From: Polynucleobacter sp.
Lineage (GTDB): Bacteria; Pseudomonadota; Gammaproteobacteria; Burkholderiales; Burkholderiaceae
NCBI GenBank assembly: GCA_024642065.1
Contig: JAHEBW010000002.1
Span: 39,470 to 103,469 of the forward strand
Direction of reading: 5' to 3'
Length of the DNA: 64,000 nt
The notes beneath the pieces are model-generated. The model saw nothing but the letters and a program-made list of their open reading frames with translations, was not told the DNA's origin and searched no databases. Made by a program: the position numbers and the translations under genes. Positions within the stretch are counted from its first letter, which is position 1. Every line of letters begins with the position of its first letter. Positions 1-9,001 of this stretch are shown here, piece after piece.

Positions 1-1400
1 CTGCAGCCACTTATGGCAAGGTTGGTGGCTTTGCGCACTTAGCAACACTTGTTAAGAAAATGAAAGCTAGCCGTCCAGGTTCACTATTGCTAGACGGTGG
101 TGATACATGGCAAGGTTCAGGTACGTCTTTGTGGACCAATGGCCAAGACATGGTTGATGCTTGTTTGGCTTTGGGCGTTGACATCATGACGCCTCACTGG
201 GAGATGACTCTTGGTGAAGATCGCGTTAAAGAAATTGTTGAAAAAGACTTCAAAGGAAAAATCTCTTTCTTAGCGCAAAATATTAAAACGAACGACTTTG
301 GTGATCAGGTATTTGATCCTTATGTGATTCGTGAAATGAATGGCGTTAAGGTGGCTGTGATTGGCCAAGCCTTCCCATACACACCAATTGCTAACCCACG
401 TTACATGGTGGCGAACTGGACCTTTGGTATCCAAGACGACAACATGCAAAAAATGGTGAATGAGGTTCGTGCCAAAGGTGCTAAAGTAGTTGTAGTGCTT
501 TCTCACAATGGTATGGACGTTGACCTTAAGATGGCCAGTCGTGTGACTGGTATCGATGCCATCATGGGCGGTCATACTCACGATGGTGTGCCAACACCAG
601 TAAAAGTTAAAAATGCATCAGGCGTTACTTTGGTTACCAATGCGGGCTCTAACGGTAAATACTTAGGCGTGCTTGACTTCAAGGTAGACGGCGGCAAAGT
701 TTCTGATTTCCGCTATAAGTTGTTACCTGTTTTCTCAGAAATGATTCCAGCTGATCCAGCGATGAATAAGTTGATTGATCGAGTTCGTCAACCTTATGAA
801 ACTAAGTTGGGTGAGAAGTTGGCTGTGACTGAGGGCTTGCTCTATCGTCGCGGTAACTTTAACGGCAGCTTCGACCAATTAATTCTAGATGGCTTGATGG
901 CTGTTAAGAATGCTGAAATCGCTTTCTCTCCAGGATTCCGCTGGGGAACATCATTGTTGCCAGGTCAACCTATCACGATGGAGCATGTACTTGATCAGAC
1001 TGCGATCACTTATCCATGGACTACTGTCACCATGATGAAGGGCGATATGATCAAAACTGTTTTAGAAGATATTGCCGATAACTTGTTTAACCCTGATCCT
1101 TATTATCAACAGGGTGGTGACATGGTACGTGTGGGTGGTTTGCAGTACGACATCGATCCAATGGGTGAGGCTGGTAAGCGCATTACTAACATGATGTTGA
1201 ACGGTAAGCTGATTGACCCTAATAAGACATACAAAGTAGCTGGTTGGGCTCCTGTTGCAGAAGAGGCCAAAGCTGTAGGTGGTGAGCCTATTTGGGATCT
1301 TGTGGCTAAGTACCTTAAAGACATCAAAACGGTTAAAGCCAAATCATTAAATATGCCTAACATCAAGGGGGCAAAAGGCAACCCTGGTTTTGGGGCATAA
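1..1400 (+). CDS. soxB: SoxB thiosulfohydrolase, 5' end cut by window edge
   Basis: SoxB is the periplasmic di-manganese enzyme of the Sox thiosulfate-oxidation complex; it hydrolyses the sulfonate from the SoxY-bound cysteine S-thiosulfonate as sulfate. The reading frame is open from base 3, and the codons before the first ATG (base 60) already read AATYGKVGGFAHL, so the true start lies outside. About 465 residues are visible; the family has roughly 560, so about 100 N-terminal residues including the signal peptide are missing. Metal-site motifs of the 5'-nucleotidase/SoxB superfamily are visible: GGDTWQGS, LSHNGMDVDLK and GGHTHD, followed by the C-terminal nucleotidase domain. It heads a run of sulfur-transport genes on the same strand. 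Identification is firm. Confidence 0.95.
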   Translation, partial: AATYGKVGGFAHLATLVKKMKASRPGSLLLDGGDTWQGSGTSLWTNGQDMVDACLALGVDIMTPHWEMTLGEDRVKEIVEKDFKGKISFLAQNIKTNDFGDQVFDPYVIREMNGVKVAVIGQAFPYTPIANPRYMVANWTFGIQDDNMQKMVNEVRAKGAKVVVVLSHNGMDVDLKMASRVTGIDAIMGGHTHDGVPTPVKVKNASGVTLVTNAGSNGKYLGVLDFKVDGGKVSDFRYKLLPVFSEMIPADPAMNKLIDRVRQPYETKLGEKLAVTEGLLYRRGNFNGSFDQLILDGLMAVKNAEIAFSPGFRWGTSLLPGQPITMEHVLDQTAITYPWTTVTMMKGDMIKTVLEDIADNLFNPDPYYQQGGDMVRVGGLQYDIDPMGEAGKRITNMMLNGKLIDPNKTYKVAGWAPVAEEAKAVGGEPIWDLVAKYLKDIKTVKAKSLNMPNIKGAKGNPGFGA

Positions 1401-1423
1401 CTAATCGCTAAAAGGTCTTCAAC

Positions 1424-2125
1424 ATGAATTTCACAACAGACCTGACCGGAATTTATTTAGCACTTTCTGGTCTTGTTTTGTTGTGGGCCTTTCAAGGTAG
1501 TCACTGGCGGGTTTTAATTAAGCCCTCTGTGATCAACTCTGTTTTAGGGGGTATTGTTGCTCTCGGAGTGGCGTGGAACATTAAAGCCACTTTGCCAGGA
1601 ATGACCGCTGAGGCAATGGTGGGTCTTTCCTTTCAGTTTTTTGGCGCTTCTTTATTGGTTGCTATGTATGGTGTGCGACCGGCCATTGTTATGCTAGCTG
1701 GCGTTACGAGCATCATTGGTTTGATTTCTTCTTGGTCGCTGCTTGAGTCTCTTCGACAGTTCCTCGTTTTGGGGGCATTCCCTGCTTTAACTGCCTGTAT
1801 AACCATGCGATTAATTAGTCGCTACTTACCTAAACATTTATTCATTTTTATCTTAGGCCATGGTTACGTTGCTGGACTTATGAGCATCATCGTGCCATCT
1901 ATTGTTCTGATGTTTTGGCATCAGGCTTTCTTCCCAAGCACATGGGGACTTTCAATGGACTTGGTGGACTGGTTTGTTACCTTGGTCATCTTATCTTTTA
2001 CAGAGGGTTCCTTGTCCGGGATGCTCTTGGCAGTCTTTGTTATTTATCGACCACACTGGGTTCCTAGCTTTATCGATGCAGAGTACCTCAAAGGGCAATC
2101 AGGCAAATCTACAAAAATGCCATAA
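1424..2125 (+). CDS. CbiM-like energy-coupling factor permease family membrane protein
   Basis: A 233-residue protein that is hydrophobic almost throughout, with about six or seven predicted membrane segments. The C-terminal stretch FTEGSLSGMLLAVFVIYRPHWV resembles the last helix and tail of CbiM/NikM-type ECF S-components, which take up Co or Ni. The usual N-terminal Met-His-Ile metal-binding start of CbiM is absent: this protein begins MNFTTDLTG. No CbiQ or CbiO partner is nearby. It follows soxB by 23 bp and precedes the YeeE permease by 30 bp, so it is probably co-transcribed with sulfur genes. The substrate is unknown and the family call is from memory of the pattern. Confidence 0.6.
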   Translation: MNFTTDLTGIYLALSGLVLLWAFQGSHWRVLIKPSVINSVLGGIVALGVAWNIKATLPGMTAEAMVGLSFQFFGASLLVAMYGVRPAIVMLAGVTSIIGLISSWSLLESLRQFLVLGAFPALTACITMRLISRYLPKHLFIFILGHGYVAGLMSIIVPSIVLMFWHQAFFPSTWGLSMDLVDWFVTLVILSFTEGSLSGMLLAVFVIYRPHWVPSFIDAEYLKGQSGKSTKMP

Positions 2126-2155
2126 AATGGCGGATCTCAACGGTTTTAGCCTTTT

Positions 2156-3679
2156 ATGCCAGATATGCCCGAAATTAACCTAACTTCTATTGCTAACAGT
2201 GTGCTTTGGGGCACATTTTTAGTCACCATCCTGCTGGGCATTGTTTTGCAAAAAACACGCTTTTGCACCATGGGTGCTATTACCGACATCATGATCATGG
2301 GTGAGTGGACTCGCATGCGCCAGTGGATGATGGCTATTGGCGTTGCGCTCATCGGCGTTGGCATCATGAGTTCAAATGGCATCATCGATCCAGCTAAATC
2401 CATCTACACAAGTAGTCGCTTGACATGGTTATCAACCATCGTGGGCAGTGTGATGTTCGGCTTTGGCATGGTCTTAGCCTCTGGTTGCGGTAGCAAGACC
2501 TTGGTTCGAATGGGTTCCGGTAGCTTAAAAGCTTTAGTTGTTTTTATGGTTTTAGGCTTGTCTTCTTATATGACGCTCAAGGGTATCTTTGGCGTACTAA
2601 GAGTGAATACAACTGATACTGTTTTTGTGACCCTAAGCACCAATCAAGATTTACCAAGCATCTTTGCAGCTTCTTTAGGGATGACTAAAGCCAGCTTGCA
2701 GTTGATGCTTAGTTTGGTCATCGGTGGTGTATTGATTGCATTTGCACTAGCTAAAAAGAATTTTTGGACATTCAATAATTTATTAGCAGGCTTTGGTGTT
2801 GGTTCAGCGATCTTGGCTATCTGGTGGATCTCTGGCGTGATGGGTTATGTAGCAGAAGACCCAAATACACTAGAAGAAGTTTTTGTAGCGACCAATAGTG
2901 GCCGTATGGAAAGTCTGACCTACGTAGCTCCTTATGCCTACGTAATTGAATGGTTAACTTTCTATAGTGATGCGAGTAAAAAAATTACTTTAGGTATCGC
3001 TTCAGTAGGTGGTTTAGTGCTTGGCTCTACAGCTTATGCTTTATTCACAAAAACTTTCTATTGGGAAAGTTTCAGAGATGCTGAAGATACTGGCAATCAC
3101 ATTATTGGCGCTATCTTGATGGGTATTGGTGGCGTTACTGCTTTTGGTTGCACGATCGGTCAAGGTTTGACTGGTATGTCGACCTTAGCGATTAATTCAT
3201 TTATTGCTATTGCAGGTTATGTTGTTGGCGCTATGTTGGCCATGAAATATCTCACTTGGAGAATGTTGCCGCCACCATGCGAGCCTGTTGTTGCTGGCGG
3301 GAATTCAAACTATCACTCAAACACTGGAGGATGTGGCATGCCACTACAAATCGCTTGTCATACAGATCAATTTGGCACATTGGGTCAAATCACACCTGAG
3401 GATGTTGCACAAATTGCACGTCAAGGTTACAAATCAATTATCAATAACCGTCCAGACGGCGAGGGTGGTCCTGCCCAAGCTTTGAATGCTGAAATTGAGA
3501 TGGCTGCTAAAGCCTTGGGTCTTCAATATGCCTACTTACCTGTAGTCAGCGGTCAGATTACGCTTGAGCAAGCTCAAGAAATGGCTCGCCTATTGGAAGA
3601 AATGCCAGGCCCTGTTCTAGCATTCTGTAGATCTGGTGCGCGATCAACTAACTTGTACATGCTAGCTCAGCAGGTTTAA
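2156..3679 (+). CDS. YeeE/YedE (TsuA-type) thiosulfate permease fused to a C-terminal DUF442 rhodanese-like domain
   Basis: Residues 1 to about 375 form a polytopic YeeE/YedE permease. The family includes the thiosulfate transporter TsuA, where cysteines along the path relay the substrate. Comparable cysteines are present here: C37 (KTRFCTMGAI), C111 (ASGCGSKTL) and C332 (FGCTIGQGLTG). After a Gly/Asn-rich linker (about 380-394) comes a soluble DUF442/TIGR01244-like domain (395-507) ending in CRSGARS, with C491 as the candidate persulfide cysteine (C-X4-R loop as in rhodaneses). A permease joined to a sulfurtransferase fits uptake of thiosulfate coupled to sulfur handling on the cytoplasmic side. 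It sits between soxB/CbiM-like and TauE genes. An in-frame start inside may also give the domain alone. Confidence 0.85.
   Translation: MPDMPEINLTSIANSVLWGTFLVTILLGIVLQKTRFCTMGAITDIMIMGEWTRMRQWMMAIGVALIGVGIMSSNGIIDPAKSIYTSSRLTWLSTIVGSVMFGFGMVLASGCGSKTLVRMGSGSLKALVVFMVLGLSSYMTLKGIFGVLRVNTTDTVFVTLSTNQDLPSIFAASLGMTKASLQLMLSLVIGGVLIAFALAKKNFWTFNNLLAGFGVGSAILAIWWISGVMGYVAEDPNTLEEVFVATNSGRMESLTYVAPYAYVIEWLTFYSDASKKITLGIASVGGLVLGSTAYALFTKTFYWESFRDAEDTGNHIIGAILMGIGGVTAFGCTIGQGLTGMSTLAINSFIAIAGYVVGAMLAMKYLTWRMLPPPCEPVVAGGNSNYHSNTGGCGMPLQIACHTDQFGTLGQITPEDVAQIARQGYKSIINNRPDGEGGPAQALNAEIEMAAKALGLQYAYLPVVSGQITLEQAQEMARLLEEMPGPVLAFCRSGARSTNLYMLAQQV
3326..3340 (+). promoter_or_regulatory. Possible internal ribosome binding site and start for the DUF442 domain
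   Basis: GGAGG at 3326-3330 is followed after 7 bases by an in-frame ATG at 3338, codon 395 of the YeeE-DUF442 gene and exactly at the edge of the soluble domain. Initiation here would give a separate 113-residue rhodanese-like protein. The GGAGG also encodes Gly-Gly of the linker, so chance is possible. Confidence 0.4.
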
Positions 3680-3685
3680 GTTATC

Positions 3686-4504
3686 TTGGAAGTTTCATTC
3701 ATAAGCCTATTGCTTGGAGTATTTGTTGGAATAGTTTTAGGCTTAACGGGGGCTGGTGGCGCTATTCTGTCAGTACCCTTGCTAGGATTCTTTTTACATC
3801 TCACCGTGATAGAGGCAGCCCCGATTGGTTTATTGGCTGTCTCTTTATCCGCAGGTTTGGGTGCTTATCTGGCATTCAGAGCCCGCATCTTGCGCTACAA
3901 AGCGGCTGCCTTGATGGCAACTCTAGGCGTCTTGCTTTCACCAATGGGTATTTTCTTAGCGCACCAATTACCAAACTGGCCTTTGGTCCTTATTTTCTGT
4001 TTGGTGCTTTTATTGGTTTCAAGAAATATGTGGACTCAAGCTGCCAAGGATCTTAGCGGTACACCTGATGTATTGGGCCCACCATGTTTGCTTGATGAAA
4101 CAGTGGGTAAGCTCACCTGGACTTTGCCGTGCGCAAGATCATTGGCGGCATCGGGGGCATTAGCAGGTTTCTTCTCTGGTTTATTAGGGGTGGGTGGCGG
4201 CTTTATTGTTGTGCCTGCTTTGAAGAGATTCACAGATTTACCGATGAAATCAATTGTGGCCACCTCTTTGGGTGTTCTCACGATTGTGTCTTTGAGTGGC
4301 GTGATTTTTTCTAATCTTTATGGGGCGATGAATTGGCTGATTGCCATTCCTTTCGCGCTAGGCTCGATCGCAGGACTTTTAGTGGGTCGTCAGTTGGTAA
4401 AAAGACTTTCTGGACCCCGTGTTCAGCAAGCATTTGCGTTGCTCGCTTTATTGATTTCAATGGCGATGCTGATCAAGTTAATCAACTCTTTCTTACTGTC
4501 TTAG
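3686..4504 (+). CDS. TauE/SafE family sulfite/sulfonate-type exporter
   Basis: A 272-residue inner-membrane protein with the two-fold repeat of TauE/SafE: GAGGAILSVPLLGF near the N terminus and GVGGGFIVVPALKRF near residue 165, each followed by hydrophobic helices. Family members export sulfite, sulfoacetate or related anions, or take up organosulfur compounds. It begins 6 bp after the YeeE stop with a TTG codon; no better ATG fits, because the first repeat starts right after. Position at the end of the sox-linked run suggests removal of sulfite or another oxidised sulfur product. The exact substrate is unknown. Confidence 0.85.
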   Translation: MEVSFISLLLGVFVGIVLGLTGAGGAILSVPLLGFFLHLTVIEAAPIGLLAVSLSAGLGAYLAFRARILRYKAAALMATLGVLLSPMGIFLAHQLPNWPLVLIFCLVLLLVSRNMWTQAAKDLSGTPDVLGPPCLLDETVGKLTWTLPCARSLAASGALAGFFSGLLGVGGGFIVVPALKRFTDLPMKSIVATSLGVLTIVSLSGVIFSNLYGAMNWLIAIPFALGSIAGLLVGRQLVKRLSGPRVQQAFALLALLISMAMLIKLINSFLLS

Positions 4505-4505
4505 C

Positions 4506-4991
4506 ATGCCTCAGGGACAAGATTCATCTTCTCTTTGGTTGATGAAACGTAATTGTTCATTCACGCCTAAGCAAGTCGGCTTGTTTTATTTATCCATGTG
4601 TATTTTTTCAAGCCTGATTGCCGGGTACTTCTATTCCATTGGTGCGTGGATGGTTGTTCCATTTGCAGGGGTGGAGTTAACCGTTCTTGGGATTGCCTTG
4701 TTGGTTTATGCCCGCCATGCCACCGATTATGAAAAGATCAGTATTCATGATGGCGTGATGGATATCGAAGTGTTGGATGGTCGGCGTTTAATTCATAAAC
4801 AGTGGCCGTTGCTCTGGTTAAGAATTAAAAACCCAGAGATACCGACAGGTTCCAGAAAAGATCCCCAAAAAAGCCTGGTCAAAATTGAATACGGCAATGA
4901 TTTTATCTATTTGGGTTTGTACACATTTCCTGAGAAAAGACAAGAATTGGCCGATAAAATAAGGCGTGCAAGGGATTTGGCATTGAACTAA
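4506..4991 (+). CDS. DUF2244 domain protein
   Basis: 161 residues. The start KRNCSFTPKQ followed by two membrane helices (about 22-68) and a basic soluble tail matches DUF2244, a family common next to cytochrome oxidase or respiratory genes in alpha- and betaproteobacteria, with no known biochemical role. The ATG lies 1 bp after the TauE stop, so translation is probably coupled. A start at the internal Met13 (4542) would also keep the family domain. It ends 9 bp before the RND adaptor gene. Membrane location is clear; function is not. Confidence 0.75.
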   Translation: MPQGQDSSSLWLMKRNCSFTPKQVGLFYLSMCIFSSLIAGYFYSIGAWMVVPFAGVELTVLGIALLVYARHATDYEKISIHDGVMDIEVLDGRRLIHKQWPLLWLRIKNPEIPTGSRKDPQKSLVKIEYGNDFIYLGLYTFPEKRQELADKIRRARDLALN

Positions 4992-5000
4992 AATTCAAAA

Positions 5001-5876
5001 ATGCGCAAAACCCCATTTTTATTAAGCACTTCCTTTGCATTGGCACTCAGCATACTGACTGCCTGCGGTAATGATGGAGAGAAGCAAGTGTTGCCTCGTC
5101 AAGTCAAAGTGGCAATTGTTGGTCAAGATTTCATCAATCCTAGCGCTTCAAAAGAGTCCTTAAAAAATCCTGAGGCATTGAGTTTTGATGCGAGCGGTAA
5201 GGTCATTGAGGTCTTGGTGAAGACTGGTACACCTGTTACTGCTGGCCAAGCTCTCGGTCGTTTGATGCCGGGCAGTATGTCCATGTCTGAATCTTCAGCC
5301 TTAACCAGTTACCGTGCAGCGCGTGCTGAGATTCAATCTGCAGAAGCGGACTTTAAGCGCTACACCGATTTAAGAAATAAAAACTTCATCTCAGCATCTG
5401 AATTTGAAAAACGCATCGCCGCTGTAGAAGGTGCAAGAGCCAAGTTTGAGCAATCAATGGAGCAGTTGGGTTTTGTTACTTTAAGAGCGCTTGAGTCAGG
5501 TGTGATGACTCGCGTTAACTTTCAGGCTGGGCAGCAAGCGAGTGCTCAAGAAGTTGTTGCTGGTATGAAGGTCTCGGCCAAAGCAAACACAACAGTCAAG
5601 CCAGTTACTCAAGATGCTAATCATAAAAACAAATTTTCTATTCCAAGTGAGGCTGTTCATGGTGACGGCACTTCTGTTTATCGTGTGAAGTTAGATTCAG
5701 GTTCTCAAGAGATCGGTAGCTTGGAATTAATCAAGGTCACGATTGCCTCTGTTGATGAATCTTATGCCGTCGTTACTGAAGGTCTTTCCGCCGGGGATCT
5801 TGTTGTGGCTGCTGGTTGGCATGCCCTTAACGCTGGTCAAAAGGTAAGAGTGGCCTTAGTTGCAAAGGCTCACTAA
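5001..5876 (+). CDS. RND efflux adaptor (membrane fusion protein) lipoprotein, lacking its central barrel
   Basis: The N terminus has a type II signal peptide with lipobox LTAC (Cys about residue 22), so the protein is anchored in the inner membrane facing the periplasm. A half-lipoyl (SFDASGKVIEVLVKTGTPV) and a coiled-coil hairpin (about 95-155) follow, typical of HlyD/AcrA adaptors. At 291 residues it is well short of the usual 350-390: after AGQQASAQ, where the second lipoyl half should lead into the beta-barrel, the sequence jumps to GMKVSAKANTTVKP, the usual end of the barrel. About 70-90 residues seem to be missing in frame. It overlaps the pump gene by 1 bp (TAATG), so the two are one operon. 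Confidence 0.8.
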   Translation: MRKTPFLLSTSFALALSILTACGNDGEKQVLPRQVKVAIVGQDFINPSASKESLKNPEALSFDASGKVIEVLVKTGTPVTAGQALGRLMPGSMSMSESSALTSYRAARAEIQSAEADFKRYTDLRNKNFISASEFEKRIAAVEGARAKFEQSMEQLGFVTLRALESGVMTRVNFQAGQQASAQEVVAGMKVSAKANTTVKPVTQDANHKNKFSIPSEAVHGDGTSVYRVKLDSGSQEIGSLELIKVTIASVDESYAVVTEGLSAGDLVVAAGWHALNAGQKVRVALVAKAH

Positions 5877-8800
5877 TGAGTTCTCAAGACCCGGGTCGTT
5901 TTAATTTATCTCGTTGGGCTATTGATAACGCAGCAATCACGCGTTATTTGATGATTGCTTTAATGGTGCTAGGTATTGGTGCCTATTTCCAGTTGGGTCA
6001 AGATGAGGATCCGCCATTCACTTTTAGAGCAATGGTGGTGCGAACTTTCTGGCCGGGAGCAACAGCTGTTCAGGTGGCTGATCAAGTGACGAATAAGATT
6101 GAGAGAACTCTTCAAGAAGTTCCTAATATCGATAAGATTCGTAGCTTCTCGCACCCAGGCGAATCAATGATTATCTTTTTTGTCAAAGATAGTACGCCTT
6201 CAAAAGATATCCCTAATCTTTTTTACACGGTTCGTAAAAAAGTGGCTGATTCCAAATCCTATCTACCTATTGGTATTAATGGACCTTATTTTGATGATGA
6301 CTTTGGTGACACTTATGGTGTTATCTATGCGATGTCAGCTAAAGGCTATACCGCAGCAGAGGTGAGAGATTTCACCACCTACGTCAGACAGAAATTATTG
6401 CAAGTTAAAGATGTTGGTAAGGTCAACATCTATGGCTTACAAGAAGAGCAGGTATATGTTGAGCTATCTAGAAAAAAGATGGCGCAATATTCATTAACGC
6501 CAGCTACTGTTGCGCAACAACTCAATCAACAAAACGCCATTGAAAATGGCGGTAACGTAGAAACAAAATCTTTCTCAATGCCTATTCGTGTAGGTGGGCC
6601 TTTTGAGAATGTGGCTGACATCAAAGCGATGCCATTGAGATCGCCATCTGGAGCATCTATTCGTTTAGGTGACATTGCAGAAGTGCGCAGAGCGGTGATT
6701 GATCCGGCTCAAAGCAAAGTGAGATTCCAGGGTGAAGAGTTGGTTGCCTTGGGCATTTCAATGGCACGAGGTGGCGACATTGTTCAATTAGGAAAAGAGT
6801 TGGACCGCGCGAGTAAGTTGGTTGAAAAAGATTTGCCAGCTGGTGTGACCTTATCTTTAATTCAAGATCAGCCAAAGGTTGTTGCAAGCTCTGTTCGCGA
6901 ATTTTTAATGACCTTGTTTGAAGCTTTAATTATTGTTTTGATTGTTAGTCTATTAGCCTTAGGCTTACATCGCGATCCTTGGCGCATTGACCCAAGACCT
7001 GGTTTGGTGGTGGCCATCAGTATTCCTTTGGTCATGTCAGTTACTTTTTTAGTGATGCATCTCTCAGGTGTGGGTTTACACAAGATCTCCTTAGGATCTT
7101 TGATTATTGCCTTAGGTTTATTGGTCGATGACGCCATCATTGTGGTTGAAATGATGGTGCGCAAATTGGAAGAAGGCTATGACCGTGTTAAAGCGGTAAC
7201 AGCTGCTTATCAATTAACTGCCATGCCGATGTTGACGGGTACCTTGATTACGGCAGTTGGATTTTTACCGATTGGTATTGCTGAGTCCGCAGTAGGTGAA
7301 TATACCTTTGCGATCTTTGCGGTGACTGCAGCAGCCTTAATCATCTCTTGGTTTGTTTCAGTGTTGTTCGTGCCTTATCTGGGTTTCTTATTGCTGAAGA
7401 AGCCACAGCATGCAACTCCTGAGGGGGCTGAGCATGAGCATTTTGATACACCTTTTTATCAAAAATTTAAAACAATAGTTGCTTGGTGTATTGATCATCA
7501 TCGCAAAGCTATTTTGGCTACTGTGGCCAGCTTTGTGATTGGTGTGATTGGCATGAGCCAAGTGCAACAACAATTCTTCCCTGATTCATCTCGCCCTGAA
7601 ATTTTGGTCGATATCTTTTTAACGGAGGGGGCTAGTTTTGAAGCCACTGAACAAGCAGCTAAAAAGATTGAAGCAAAAATCCTAGAGCAAAAAGGTGTTC
7701 AATCGGTAACGGTTTGGATTGGTAATGGCGCACCTCGTTTCTTCTTGCCGCTAGACATTATTTTCCCAAGATCTAATGCAGCTCAAGTCGTCATCATTGC
7801 TGATCTAAAAGAACGTGACAGGCTCAATCGTGAATTGCCAAGACTGCTAGAAGACGTTGCTCCTGAAGCAAGATTGCGGGTCAAGTTATTGCCGAACGGG
7901 CCACCTGTGACATACCCTGTTGAGTTCCGCGTTACCGGTGACGACCCTACTAAGTTGCGACAGGAAGCAGACCGTTTCTTAAGCGTGATGCGTGCCTCTG
8001 ATTTGGTCTATGGCGTGACTGATAACTGGAATCAAAATCAACCAGTTGCCAAGATTGAAGTTGATGCAGCCAAAGCTCGTGAACTAGGTGTGCCACCACA
8101 AGTGATTGCACAAACTCTATCGAGCCATTTTGGCGGGGTTACGGTGGGTCAATATCGTGAGGGTGATTTACTGGCGCCGATTGTTCTTCGTTTACCAAGA
8201 TCAGAGCGCGATCAGGTGAGTGATTTAAATGAAACCATGTTGGCAACCGTTAACGGTCAAGCCATTCCATTGGCGCGTATTGCAAAAGTGAAAGTGGTTT
8301 GGGAGCCTGCAACTTTGTGGCGCGAAAATCGCGAATACGCCATTACTGTTCAAGCAGATGTGAAGCCAGGCATTCAGGGTCCAACAGCAACTGATGTATT
8401 GCTCAAAGAGTTTGCGCCCCTCATTAGCCAGTTGCCACCAGGTTACAAGGTCAATATTGGTGGTTCTGTTGAAGAAAGCTCTCGCGGCCAAGATTCAATT
8501 AATGCAGGCATGCCGATCATGCTCTTTATTACTTTCACATTATTGGTAATTCAGTTAAAGAGTAGCTCTCGTGCATTCTTGGTTGTTCTCACAGCACCTT
8601 TGGGTATTTCAGGTGTTGCTTTAACTTTATTACTATTCAACAAGCCATTTGGCTTTGTCGCACTTTTGGGATTCATTGCTTTGTTAGGCATGATTATGCG
8701 CAACTCGGTTATTTTGATTGATCAGATTGAGCAGGGGCGTGCTGCAGGTCTCGCTGCCAGAGATGCGATCATCAATGCTTGTGTCACACGTTATCGCCCG

Positions 8801-8977
8801 ATTATTTTGACTGCGGCTGCAGCGGTGTTAGCCATGATCCCATTGTCTCGAAGTGTCTTTTGGGGCCCGATGGCGATTGCCATTATGGGTGGCTTGATTG
8901 TGGCAACAGCTCTGACATTATTGTCATTGCCAGCCATGTATGCTGCCTGGTTCAAGATTGATCGAGATACCCCATAA
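5876..8977 (+). CDS. RND multidrug/solute efflux permease (AcrB superfamily)
   Basis: 1033 residues, the expected size of an RND pump monomer, with the two-fold repeat of one N-terminal helix, a large periplasmic loop and a helix bundle. The helix 4 motif GLLVDDAIIVVEMM carries the paired aspartates of the proton relay; the second half has LGFIALLGMIMRNSVILIDQ. It belongs to the AcrB/MexB superfamily (HAE type), exporting hydrophobic compounds by proton antiport. No outer-membrane channel gene follows directly; the nearest is the NodT-type gene at 31 kb. It overlaps the adaptor gene by 1 bp. The substrate cannot be inferred. Confidence 0.92.
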   Translation: MSSQDPGRFNLSRWAIDNAAITRYLMIALMVLGIGAYFQLGQDEDPPFTFRAMVVRTFWPGATAVQVADQVTNKIERTLQEVPNIDKIRSFSHPGESMIIFFVKDSTPSKDIPNLFYTVRKKVADSKSYLPIGINGPYFDDDFGDTYGVIYAMSAKGYTAAEVRDFTTYVRQKLLQVKDVGKVNIYGLQEEQVYVELSRKKMAQYSLTPATVAQQLNQQNAIENGGNVETKSFSMPIRVGGPFENVADIKAMPLRSPSGASIRLGDIAEVRRAVIDPAQSKVRFQGEELVALGISMARGGDIVQLGKELDRASKLVEKDLPAGVTLSLIQDQPKVVASSVREFLMTLFEALIIVLIVSLLALGLHRDPWRIDPRPGLVVAISIPLVMSVTFLVMHLSGVGLHKISLGSLIIALGLLVDDAIIVVEMMVRKLEEGYDRVKAVTAAYQLTAMPMLTGTLITAVGFLPIGIAESAVGEYTFAIFAVTAAALIISWFVSVLFVPYLGFLLLKKPQHATPEGAEHEHFDTPFYQKFKTIVAWCIDHHRKAILATVASFVIGVIGMSQVQQQFFPDSSRPEILVDIFLTEGASFEATEQAAKKIEAKILEQKGVQSVTVWIGNGAPRFFLPLDIIFPRSNAAQVVIIADLKERDRLNRELPRLLEDVAPEARLRVKLLPNGPPVTYPVEFRVTGDDPTKLRQEADRFLSVMRASDLVYGVTDNWNQNQPVAKIEVDAAKARELGVPPQVIAQTLSSHFGGVTVGQYREGDLLAPIVLRLPRSERDQVSDLNETMLATVNGQAIPLARIAKVKVVWEPATLWRENREYAITVQADVKPGIQGPTATDVLLKEFAPLISQLPPGYKVNIGGSVEESSRGQDSINAGMPIMLFITFTLLVIQLKSSSRAFLVVLTAPLGISGVALTLLLFNKPFGFVALLGFIALLGMIMRNSVILIDQIEQGRAAGLAARDAIINACVTRYRPIILTAAAAVLAMIPLSRSVFWGPMAIAIMGGLIVATALTLLSLPAMYAAWFKIDRDTP

Positions 8978-9001
8978 CCATCCCTGTTAAGATTTTGAAC
9001 C

